Of a stretch of 64,000 nucleotides of DNA, positions 51,822-64,000 are shown in pieces. The notes below the pieces were generated by a model. That model searched no databases, was not told the DNA's origin, and worked only from the letters and a program-made list of their open reading frames with translations. The DNA is taken from NCBI RefSeq assembly GCF_002951615.1, contig NZ_CP019062.1, forward strand, positions 3,906,001 through 3,970,000, given 5' to 3'. A program made the translations under genes and the position numbers. The DNA is from Rahnella sikkimica. Its GTDB lineage: Bacteria > Pseudomonadota > Gammaproteobacteria > Enterobacterales > Enterobacteriaceae. Position 1 is the stretch's first letter. Each line of letters begins with the position of its first letter.

Positions 51822-52030
51822 CTGCCTCCCACGTTGCTGAGTTAAGTCTCGCAACGTACGCTCTTTAACAATTTATCAGACAATCTGTGTGGGCACTCAC
51901 AAGACGATATCAGCCACCTCGGTGGCAAAAAATATCAAGTCTTAGAGTGACCAAGCAGTAATTCATTTAGTGAATTATTACGAAAGTAAACTTTGAGCAC
52001 CGCTTAACTTGTTTAAGCAAATCGAACTTT

Positions 52031-53572
<1,542 letters not shown>

Positions 53573-53714
53573 CCTCAAGATACGCATTGTGCAGTGTCCA
53601 CACAGATTGTCTGATGAAATTAATGAGCAAGAGCACCTGTTGATGCGGTAAGGGAGACCTTACGCTGATGCGAAAAGTGCCATACCGTTCTACGGTCTGG
53701 TACGGATTTTTCGT

Positions 53715-53790
53715 GTCCCCATCGTCTAGAGGCCTAGGACACTGCCCTTTCACGGCTGTAACAGGGGTTCGAATCCCCTTGGGGACGCCA
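53715..53790 (+). tRNA. tRNA-Glu (TTC) in the 16S-23S spacer
   Basis: A 76-base cloverleaf, GTCCCC paired with GGGGAC, anticodon TTC in CCCTTTCACGG, T-loop GGTTCGAATCC and encoded CCA. A Glu spacer tRNA defines this operon as the E. coli rrnB/C/E/G type, not the Ile-Ala type. Confidence 0.98.
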
Positions 53791-53880
53791 CTCCGATAAT
53801 GTGTGAAAGACATTATCAACAGTTCTTTATGAACGATAAAAAATCTTAAAGATGACTCTAACGAGTCGTGTTTAAGATAT

Positions 53881-53892
53881 TGCTCTTTAACA
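53881..53892 (+). promoter_or_regulatory. boxA antitermination element before 23S
   Basis: TGCTCTTTAACA repeats the boxA found in the 16S leader. The spacer copy supports antitermination through 23S rRNA in E. coli-type operons. Confidence 0.8.
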
Positions 53893-54032
53893 ATCTGGAA
53901 CAAGCTGAAAAATTGAAAGTTTACAGCTGAACATCACTCTCCGTAGAAGTACTGAGTGGTGATTCTGTCTGTAACAGAGTCTCTCAAATAATCGCAGCGC
54001 GATGATGTCTTTAAGACACCTTCGGGTTGTGA

Positions 54033-56942
<2,910 letters not shown>

Positions 56943-57063
56943 ACAACACCAAAGGTGTTTTGTATTGGCTCTGTGAAAGACGTAGATTTTTCAGCTGATT
57001 GTTCCGAGATTGGTTCGTAGTGCAAGCCTGATATGGGGTGAGCGGTATGAATGAAACAGAATT

Positions 57064-57183
57064 TGCCTGGCGGCATTAGCGCGGTGGTCCCACCTGACCC
57101 CATGCCGAACTCAGAAGTGAAACGCCGTAGCGCCGATGGTAGTGTGGGGTCTCCCCATGCGAGAGTAGGGAACTGCCAGGCAT
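57064..57183 (+). rRNA. rrf: 5S ribosomal RNA
   Basis: A 120-base gene opening TGCCTGGCGGCATTAGCGCGG and closing GGAACTGCCAGGCAT, so the 5' and 3' ends pair. It differs from E. coli mainly in the GGCATTAGC segment. Confidence 0.97.
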
Positions 57184-57194
57184 CAAATAAGTGG

Positions 57195-57226
57195 AAAGCC
57201 CTGTACTGACGTACAGGGCTTTTTGC
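57195..57226 (+). terminator. Rho-independent terminator of the rRNA operon
   Basis: AAAGCCCTGTAC (57195-57206) pairs perfectly with GTACAGGGCTTT (57211-57222) around TGAC, followed by T residues. Confidence 0.94.
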
Positions 57227-57367
57227 TATGGGGAATTTGGGTAGCGTTGAGGTTATTTTATCTACGTTCTTCCTTTCCCTGTTCGCTCCCTGCCAGAAAA
57301 CTCTGCGTCAGAGAGCAGCGAATCGGTTAAACTAAGCTCAAATAAGTCACCAATGAGTAATCTAGTT

Positions 57368-58405
57368 ATGTCGATTCACGACACCTCTCTTCAATCCAGA
57401 AATACTTTTTCCCTGCCTGCACATGCTGCTGAAATAGTAAGTGTTCATAATGTGGAACAGTTGGTTTCTGCCTGGGAATCTTCTAAAGAAAAACAGCTGC
57501 CCTTTCTGCTTTTAGGAGAAGGAAGCAACGTTCTTTTTCTTGATGATTTTGCGGGTTTGGTCGTTTTGAACCGAATCAAAGGCATTGAACTGACTGAAAA
57601 TGCGGACGAATGGCTGTTACACGTCGGTGCCGGAGAAAACTGGCACGAACTGGTTTGCTACGCACTGGAACACAACATCCCTGGTCTGGAGAATCTGGCT
57701 CTGATCCCAGGTTGTGTGGGTTCTGCACCCATTCAAAACATTGGTGCTTATGGAATTGAGCTGCAAAGTATCTGCAATTATGTCGACGTTTTAGATCTGC
57801 AGACAGAAAAACGGGTGCGTTTGAGTGATCAAGAATGCCAGTTCGGCTATCGTGAAAGTATCTTTAAGCACTCTTATAAAAATGGCTATGCAATTGTAGC
57901 CGTTGGTTTGAAGCTGACAAAACAATGGCAGCCGAAACTCACTTATGGTGACCTGACCCGACTGGATCCTAAAACTGTAACGCCTCAGGAAATCTTTGAT
58001 TCGGTTTGCTCGATGCGCCGTAGCAAATTACCGGATCCTACTGTTACCGGCAATGCGGGCAGCTTCTACAAAAATCCAACCGTTAGCGCTTTGGTTGCTG
58101 AGAAAATTAGCAGTCATTACCCTTCAATGCCATCTTACCCACAAGCCAATGGACAGATAAAACTTGCCGCAGGTTGGTTAGTTGAACAGTCCGGTCTGAA
58201 AGGATTCAGCATCGGAGGCGCGGCCGTGCATGAGAAACAGGCGCTTGTACTGATCAATAAAGACCATGCGAGCAGCGGTGATGTCCGTGCGTTAGCGAAA
58301 TATGTTCGCGATGCTGTAGCAGAAAAATTTGGTATTTGGCTTGAGCCTGAGGTGCGCTTTATCGCTGCGGAAGGTGAAGTGAATGCGGTGGAGGCACTGT
58401 CATGA
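57368..58405 (+). CDS. murB: MurB, UDP-N-acetylenolpyruvoylglucosamine reductase
   Basis: A 345-residue FAD enzyme that reduces enolpyruvyl-UDP-GlcNAc to UDP-MurNAc in peptidoglycan synthesis. FAD contacts lie in [12 protein letters not shown] and [21 protein letters not shown]; the catalytic Ser lies in [10 protein letters not shown] and the Glu in LEPEVRFIA, all of the type I E. coli class. ATG 57368 aligns best with E. coli; ATG 57353 is in frame and possible. Neither has a strong ribosome site. The stop overlaps birA by four bases (ATGA). Confidence 0.94.
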   Translation: MSIHDTSLQSRNTFSLPAHAAEIVSVHNVEQLVSAWESSKEKQLPFLLLGEGSNVLFLDDFAGLVVLNRIKGIELTENADEWLLHVGAGENWHELVCYALEHNIPGLENLALIPGCVGSAPIQNIGAYGIELQSICNYVDVLDLQTEKRVRLSDQECQFGYRESIFKHSYKNGYAIVAVGLKLTKQWQPKLTYGDLTRLDPKTVTPQEIFDSVCSMRRSKLPDPTVTGNAGSFYKNPTVSALVAEKISSHYPSMPSYPQANGQIKLAAGWLVEQSGLKGFSIGGAAVHEKQALVLINKDHASSGDVRALAKYVRDAVAEKFGIWLEPEVRFIAAEGEVNAVEALS

Positions 58406-59361
58406 AGGATATTACAGTACCACTGCAATTGATCTTTATTTTGGCCGATGGTGAGTTTCATTCTGGCGAACAGTTGGGTACCGCCATGGGAATGAGCCGT
58501 GCGGCAATTAATAAACATATCCAGACTGTACGGGATTGGGGTATCGATATCTTCACGGTTCCGGGGAAAGGTTACAGCTTGCCTTATCCTATTCAGTTAC
58601 TGGAAGAAGAGAAGATTCTCGCCATGCTTCCGGCTGGTGGAGTCAGTGTCCTGCCTGTTATTGATTCAACTAATCAGTATCTGATGGACAGAATTGGTCA
58701 GCTGAATTCTGGAGATGCTTGTGTTGCGGAATATCAGCAGGCTGGGCGAGGCCGTCGCGGCCGTAAGTGGTTTTCACCTTTCGGCAGCAATCTTTATCTT
58801 TCCATGTACTGGAAACTGGAACAAGGCCCTGCTGCCGCTATGGGACTAAGCTTGGTGATCGGAATAGTCATGGCGGAAGTGCTACATCGCCTCGGAGCGG
58901 AAAATGTCCGGGTCAAATGGCCTAACGATCTTTATCTCAATGACCGCAAATTGGCGGGTATTCTCGTTGAGTTAACGGGGAAAACCGGAGATGCAGCGCA
59001 TTTGGTTATCGGGGCGGGTATCAATCTCAAAATGCGTGAACCTGCGACCGATACCATTACTCAGGGATGGATCAATTTGCAGGAAGCGGGTGTGAACATA
59101 GATCGCAACGAACTGACCGCCACGTTGCTCAAAGAGCTGCGCTCAGCCTTGGTGCATTTTGAACAGGAAGGTCTGACACCATTTATTGCCCGCTGGCGTG
59201 GGTTGGATAATTTCCTCGACCGGCCGGTTAAATTGCTGATTGGTGATCAGGAAATTCATGGTATTGAACGGGGAATTGATCCACAGGGTGCATTGCTGCT
59301 AGAGCAAGATGGTGTTATTAAGCCGTATATTGGTGGTGAGATTTCACTGCGCGGTGTTTGA
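58402..59361 (+). CDS. birA: BirA, biotin-protein ligase and biotin operon repressor
   Basis: A 319-residue bifunctional protein (E. coli 321). The N-terminal winged helix (about 1-60, [16 protein letters not shown]) binds the bio operator. The central ligase domain has the biotinyl-AMP loop [13 protein letters not shown] near 114-126 and [20 protein letters not shown] near 172-191. The C-terminal SH3-like domain closes it. It attaches biotin to the acetyl-CoA carboxylase carrier. It is coupled to murB and converges on coaA. Confidence 0.96.
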   Translation: MKDITVPLQLIFILADGEFHSGEQLGTAMGMSRAAINKHIQTVRDWGIDIFTVPGKGYSLPYPIQLLEEEKILAMLPAGGVSVLPVIDSTNQYLMDRIGQLNSGDACVAEYQQAGRGRRGRKWFSPFGSNLYLSMYWKLEQGPAAAMGLSLVIGIVMAEVLHRLGAENVRVKWPNDLYLNDRKLAGILVELTGKTGDAAHLVIGAGINLKMREPATDTITQGWINLQEAGVNIDRNELTATLLKELRSALVHFEQEGLTPFIARWRGLDNFLDRPVKLLIGDQEIHGIERGIDPQGALLLEQDGVIKPYIGGEISLRGV

Positions 59362-59370
59362 ATAAAATAG

Positions 59371-59392
59371 AAGGAGAGCATTGACTCTCCTT
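59371..59392. terminator. Terminator between birA and coaA
   Basis: AAGGAGAG (59371-59378) pairs with CTCTCCTT (59385-59392) around CATTGA. The T run is short on both strands; probably used by both converging genes. Confidence 0.7.
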
Positions 59393-59409
59393 AATTCATT
59401 TTTAATGTT

Positions 59410-60360
59410 TTATTTTCTCAACCGGACGTTTTCAACAGCATGATTCGCACTTTTCGTCAGAATCAGGCTGGCTCTCTCGCGTGTAGGTAGTATATTTTCT
59501 TTTAAATTCAATCCGTTAATCTCATTCCATAGCTGCGTAGCAATGTTTACTGCTTCTTCTTCCGGCAGCTTTGCATAGTGATGGAAATAGGAGTCAGGAT
59601 CTGAGAATGCCCCCTGGCGGAATTTCAGGAAGCGATTAATATACCAGCTCTGTAATAGATCTTCCGGTGCATCAACATATATTGAGAAATCAACAAAATC
59701 AGAAACAAATACATGATGCGGATCGTGAGGGTAATCCATTCCACTTTGCAAAACATTGAGCCCTTCAAGAATTAAAATGTCGGGTTGCTCAATGACTTTA
59801 TTCCCATCGGGGATGACATCATAAATCAGATGCGAATACACCGGCGCAGTAACCCGCTTAGCGCCTGATTTAACTTCAGAAACGAAATTAACCAGTTGAT
59901 GCATGTCGTAAGACTGCGGGAATCCCTTCTTCTTCATGATCCCACGTTCTTGCAACGTCTTATTGGGGTAGAGGAACCCATCAGTGGTGATCAACTCTAC
60001 TGAACGATGCTCTGGCCAACGGCTCAGCAACGCCTGAAGGACACGCGCTGTTGTGCTCTTGCCCACAGCAACACTTCCTGCAATGCCGATGACATAAGGT
60101 ATTTTCTGCCCGTCTGTGCCGAGGAACTGCTCAAGCACAGCTTGCCGACGCAAGTTGGAACTGATGTAAAAATTGAGAAGGCGTGAAAGCGGCAGATAGA
60201 TCTGCGCAACTTCCTCGAGGGATAAATCCTCATTGATACCTTTCAGGTTCACGACTTCCGCTTCTTTGAGCGTTAGCGGTACTGAATCACGTAAGGCTGC
60301 CCACTGCGCACGATCGAACTGCAGATAAGGAGTTGCCAAAGATGGGTCTCTTTTTTTCAT
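59410..60360 (-). CDS. coaA: CoaA, pantothenate kinase type I
   Basis: A 316-residue kinase (the E. coli length) that phosphorylates pantothenate, the committed step of coenzyme A synthesis, and is inhibited by CoA. The P-loop [17 protein letters not shown] lies near 92-108, followed by [21 protein letters not shown] and [11 protein letters not shown]. The upstream gap (60361-60579) holds its promoter and no other gene. Confidence 0.97.
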   Translation of the reverse strand: MKKRDPSLATPYLQFDRAQWAALRDSVPLTLKEAEVVNLKGINEDLSLEEVAQIYLPLSRLLNFYISSNLRRQAVLEQFLGTDGQKIPYVIGIAGSVAVGKSTTARVLQALLSRWPEHRSVELITTDGFLYPNKTLQERGIMKKKGFPQSYDMHQLVNFVSEVKSGAKRVTAPVYSHLIYDVIPDGNKVIEQPDILILEGLNVLQSGMDYPHDPHHVFVSDFVDFSIYVDAPEDLLQSWYINRFLKFRQGAFSDPDSYFHHYAKLPEEEAVNIATQLWNEINGLNLKENILPTRERASLILTKSANHAVENVRLRK

Positions 60361-60579
60361 AAGTTAAAGTCTGCCTGTTAGCGCAGGTCAGGAAAGGCGA
60401 TCACGCCAACTCCAGACAGTAAACCAGCAGCATATTATAGACACCTTAATTTTCCGGGGAGATCTTTTTCTTATAACTTATCGATTTCTTTGATTGAGTT
60501 TAAAAATTTTTAAGAAAGTTATGCAAGGAAGAAAGTTGTTGCAGAAACACGGGATGGCTTTCGTCGCCCCGTATGGACA

Positions 60580-61116
60580 TCAGAAGAGGGGAGCTGAGGA
60601 GCAGATAAACGTGGAGAGTCGCTTGTAGTAAACCACTTCATTTTTTCGACTGTATCGGACAGTGTCAGGTTTTAAGGCCGCACAGCGATAACCCTGGGCC
60701 CTGTAGAAGGCTTCAGCTTCAGAACCCGATTGCATATCGGATGACAAAACGGTGCAACGTAAATCCTGAGCGGTATTTTCCAGCTCGCGCATTAATAATC
60801 TCCCGACGCCACGTCGTCTTGCTCTAGCACAAACCAGCAAAGTATTAATTTCTGCCTCATGTGGAGAATCTGTGGGATGCGTTAAATCCAGCTGGACTGT
60901 CCCGATAACTCCTTGCTCATCGCGGGCTATCCAAAGCAAACGCTCGTTTTGAGATAGCGCGGGGCGCAAATCGTTGAAAGAGTCTTCTGCATCTTTCTTT
61001 TCCATGGTGTAAGGAAATCCGGCTGAGCCACCCAGATTGTTGGCTTCTATCAGGAGTTGGGCCAGCTCATCCCGGTAAACAGGTAATGTCGCAGCATTAA
61101 GCATGACTATTTTCAT
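60580..61116 (-). CDS. GNAT-family N-acetyltransferase
   Basis: A 178-residue acetyltransferase. The acetyl-CoA motif lies in INTLLVCARARRRGVGRLLMREL (about 90-112, R-x-x-G-x-G/A core), with the beta strands WIARDEQGVIGTVQLDL before it and AEAFYRAQGYRC after it. ATG 61116 follows TTAGGAG; the frame upstream (to 61251) would add an improbable hydrophobic segment. The substrate is unknown. E. coli has no gene here between coaA and the tRNA cluster. Confidence 0.85.
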   Translation of the reverse strand: MKIVMLNAATLPVYRDELAQLLIEANNLGGSAGFPYTMEKKDAEDSFNDLRPALSQNERLLWIARDEQGVIGTVQLDLTHPTDSPHEAEINTLLVCARARRRGVGRLLMRELENTAQDLRCTVLSSDMQSGSEAEAFYRAQGYRCAALKPDTVRYSRKNEVVYYKRLSTFICSSAPLF

Positions 61117-61501
61117 TGCAGCACTCCTAATAAGGAAAAACAATGCGTTCAAAAAGAGGAGTGCAAAAATTGCGCCAACAAAAAAGGGTGTAAAATCAGT
61201 ATTAGCCGAAAAGAAAAAGCCTGTTGGTGTTCTTTGATGAGGCAAAAGCACATTTTCAGTGCATGAATCGAACGGGTATGCAGCGGGAATGATCTTTCCT
61301 GATATTAACAGAGAGGAAAACTCAATCCATCATCTCAGTCGCGAGATGTTAGACGATGTATTTTGCACATTATTTGAACCTTTAAACGCATTAATTAGGG
61401 CAAAAGCCTACTTTTTGAATAAAACATGAGCGTTAGAGCAAAACATGCAATTTATTTGTTGCATAGCCCGTAAACACTCCCTAGAATGCGCAGCACTTGA
61501 T
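61117..61501. promoter_or_regulatory. Gap between the GNAT gene and the tRNA operon
   Basis: No credible protein gene. The left part is the GNAT promoter region on the minus strand. The right part (about 61380-61455) is A/T-rich DNA upstream of the tRNA promoter, which is listed separately. Confidence 0.6.
61460..61488 (+). promoter_or_regulatory. Promoter of the tRNA-tuf operon
   Basis: -35 TTGCAT (61460-61465), a 17-base spacer and -10 TAGAAT (61483-61488), followed by the GC-rich discriminator GCGCAGC typical of stringently controlled stable-RNA promoters. It is placed 14 bases before the first tRNA. Confidence 0.75.
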
Positions 61502-61577
<76 letters not shown>

Positions 61578-61596
61578 TTCAAGTACTTAACAATTA

Positions 61597-61681
<85 letters not shown>

Positions 61682-61811
61682 TACAAGCTTCAGCAGTGAA
61701 GCAGCTTAAAGTGAGAGAGTCGCTTTAAGTGAAGGTGAGGAATTAAGTGTCTCACGTCCTTTTCCCCGTCTTCGAGTTCTTCAGAAAAATTAGGTAGCCG
61801 AGTTCCAGGAT

Positions 61812-61886
<75 letters not shown>

Positions 61887-61893
61887 AGTATGT

Positions 61894-61969
61894 GCTGATA
61901 TAGCTCAGTTGGTAGAGCGCACCCTTGGTAAGGGTGAGGTCGGCAGTTCGAATCTGCCTATCAGCACCA
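61894..61969 (+). tRNA. thrT: tRNA-Thr (GGT)
   Basis: A 76-base cloverleaf, GCTGATA/TATCAGC acceptor, anticodon GGT in CTTGGTAAG, encoded CCA. It lies 112 bases before tuf, and the transcript is expected to continue into tuf as in E. coli. Confidence 0.97.
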
Positions 61970-62045
61970 CTTCCAAATCCTCCCTCCTTCCTGATTTTCT
62001 TTCTGTAAACTAATTCGTCAAGCAAATGCTTGGTTGATGTGGTGA

Positions 62046-63266
<1,221 letters not shown>

Positions 63267-63310
63267 TCGCTGATAGTTTTTTGTCACTAAACGTTGACGC
63301 AACACACATG

Positions 63311-63340
63311 AAAAGGGCATCATTCGATGCCCTTTTTTCT
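63311..63340 (+). terminator. Rho-independent terminator of tuf
   Basis: AAAAGGGCATC (63311-63321) pairs perfectly with GATGCCCTTTT (63326-63336) around ATTC, with six T. Confidence 0.95.
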
Positions 63341-63357
63341 ACGCTGTGGCGCTAGAA

Positions 63358-63403
63358 CCTATCTCATCAGCGATTTATACGTCATAATCACTGGTGAGAT
63401 AGG
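63358..63403. repeat. Long imperfect palindrome between tuf and secE
   Basis: CCTATCTCATCAGCGATT (63358-63375) and AATCACTGGTGAGATAGG (63386-63403) are inverted repeats matching at 16 of 18 positions around ten bases. It lies after the tuf terminator, so it is not needed for termination. It may be a dispersed palindromic repeat of this genome or a processing signal. Confidence 0.75.
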
Positions 63404-63461
63404 CTCTGAGATATAGCGTAAAACACCGAATTGCGCTCAAGTAGAGCATCGATCGGTTTGG

Positions 63462-63484
63462 TTTGCCTCGCAATGCGAGGCAAA
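63462..63484 (+). promoter_or_regulatory. Hairpin in the secE leader
   Basis: TTTGCCTCGC (63462-63471) and GCGAGGCAAA (63475-63484) form a perfect ten-base stem with a three-base loop, followed by GTTGTTTGTTCT. It lies 36 bases before the secE start and could be an attenuator or RNase III-type processing site. Confidence 0.6.
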
Positions 63485-63519
63485 GTTGTTTGTTCTGAAT
63501 CATTGTGACGGGTTGGTTT

Positions 63520-63903
63520 ATGAGTGCGAATACCGAGGCTCAAGGGAGCGGGCGCGGCCTGGAAGCGGTAAAGTGGCTGGTTGTTGCCGTTTTGTTGGTT
63601 GTAGCGATTGTCGGTAACTATTATTACCGTGCATACAGCCTGCCGTTACGCGCGTTAGCCGTAGTAGTTATTATCGCAATTGCAGGCGCAGTGGCTTTAT
63701 TGACCACCAAAGGCAAGGCGACAGTTGCGTTTGCTCGTGAAGCGCGCACCGAAGTACGTAAAGTCATTTGGCCAACGCGCCAGGAAACATTGCATACCAC
63801 ACTGATCGTTGCTGCGGTAACTGCCGTTATGTCTCTGATTCTGTGGGGGCTGGATGGTATTTTAGTCCGCCTGGTATCTTTCATTACTGGCTTGAGGTTC
63901 TAA
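63520..63903 (+). CDS. secE: SecE, protein translocase subunit
   Basis: A 127-residue inner-membrane clamp of the SecYEG channel, the E. coli length. It has three membrane segments (about 19-36, 43-61 and 95-115) and the conserved cytoplasmic amphipathic region [20 protein letters not shown] before the essential last helix. ATG 63520 gives [15 protein letters not shown] as in E. coli; a GTG at 63505 is in frame but unlikely. nusG starts directly after its stop. Confidence 0.97.
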   Translation: MSANTEAQGSGRGLEAVKWLVVAVLLVVAIVGNYYYRAYSLPLRALAVVVIIAIAGAVALLTTKGKATVAFAREARTEVRKVIWPTRQETLHTTLIVAAVTAVMSLILWGLDGILVRLVSFITGLRF

Positions 63904-64000
63904 ATGTCTGAAGCACCTAAAAAACGTTGGTACGTCGTTCAGGCGTTTTCTGGCTTTGAAGGCCGCGTTGCGCAATCGCTGCGTGAGCACATCAAATTAC
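63904..64000 (+). CDS. nusG: NusG, transcription elongation factor (partial)
   Basis: The first 32 codons of nusG, cut by the window end. [19 protein letters not shown] is the canonical start of the NGN domain. NusG binds RNA polymerase, Rho and S10; its paralogue RfaH is also encoded in this window (40124-40612). It begins immediately at the secE stop (TAA then ATG), as in the E. coli secE-nusG operon. Confidence 0.95.
   Translation, partial: MSEAPKKRWYVVQAFSGFEGRVAQSLREHIKL

Larger units (their letters stand above)
51599..52030 (+). promoter_or_regulatory. rRNA operon promoter and leader region
   Basis: This 432-base stretch holds no protein gene. It contains an A/T-rich upstream segment (about 51610-51660), two promoters (separate entries), the boxA antitermination signal GCTCTTTAACA (51860-51870) and the processing leader before 16S rRNA. 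Confidence 0.85.

Overview
The window is a stretch of enterobacterial core chromosome that carries one accessory block. Gene order (livMGF, ugpBAECQ, metR-metE, udp-rmuC-ubiEJB-tatABCD-rfaH, ubiD-fre-fadAB-pepQ-yigZ-trkH-hemG, then rRNA, murB-birA-coaA, four tRNAs, tuf, secE, nusG), protein sequences and the 16S sequence all point to Enterobacterales. The best guess is Yersiniaceae, in the Rahnella/Ewingella/Rouxiella/Serratia range. The genus is an inference from recalled sequence features, not a computed placement.

Layout. 1-1633: end of a branched-chain amino acid ABC importer (livM, livG, livF; livF frameshifted). 1765-2952: a lone PLP aminotransferase. 3043-8211: a PhoB-type promoter and the complete glycerol-3-phosphate importer/phosphodiesterase operon ugpBAECQ, with a palindromic repeat between ugpB and ugpA. 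8268-12896: yhhA, a biotin-type transporter gene (yigM/bioP), metR and metE. 13111-17762: an accessory island with a NarL/LuxR-type regulator facing a seven-gene minus-strand operon. That operon encodes two DUF2589-like proteins, a GH24 lysozyme without signal peptide, an exported barnase-fold protein lacking both catalytic residues, a C39-like cysteine peptidase and two holin-like membrane proteins. This is the most novel part of the window. 18044-27450: yijO plus the frw PTS / glycyl-radical-enzyme / fructose-6-phosphate aldolase cluster (frwC frameshifted). 27563-31896: dienelactone hydrolase (probable N-terminal frameshift), catalase HPII and udp. 32076-49541: dedA, rmuC, ubiquinone genes, Tat translocon, rfaH, pepE, ubiD, fre, fadBA, pepQ, yigZ. 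49579-51598: trkH and hemG. 51662-57226: an rRNA operon with a Glu spacer tRNA. 57368-61116: murB, birA, coaA and a GNAT acetyltransferase. 61502-64000: tRNA-Thr/Tyr/Gly/Thr, tuf, secE and the start of nusG.

How the parts work together. The ugp operon scavenges glycerophosphodiesters under phosphate starvation. MetR and MetJ-like sites control cobalamin-independent methionine synthesis. The frw/pfl/fsa genes form a complete import-radical-aldolase route for a sugar or anhydrosugar phosphate. ubiE/J/B and ubiD make ubiquinone, fadBA runs beta-oxidation under a FadR operator, and udp has a two-site CRP promoter. In E. coli hemG borders rrnA and murB borders rrnB; here one rRNA operon joins both, which implies an rRNA-mediated rearrangement between the lineages.

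Three genes (livF, frwC, dlhH) each look one base short in a five-base homopolymer. Base-calling error must be excluded before treating them as real mutations. I saw no CRISPR array, insertion sequence, integrase or structural phage gene.
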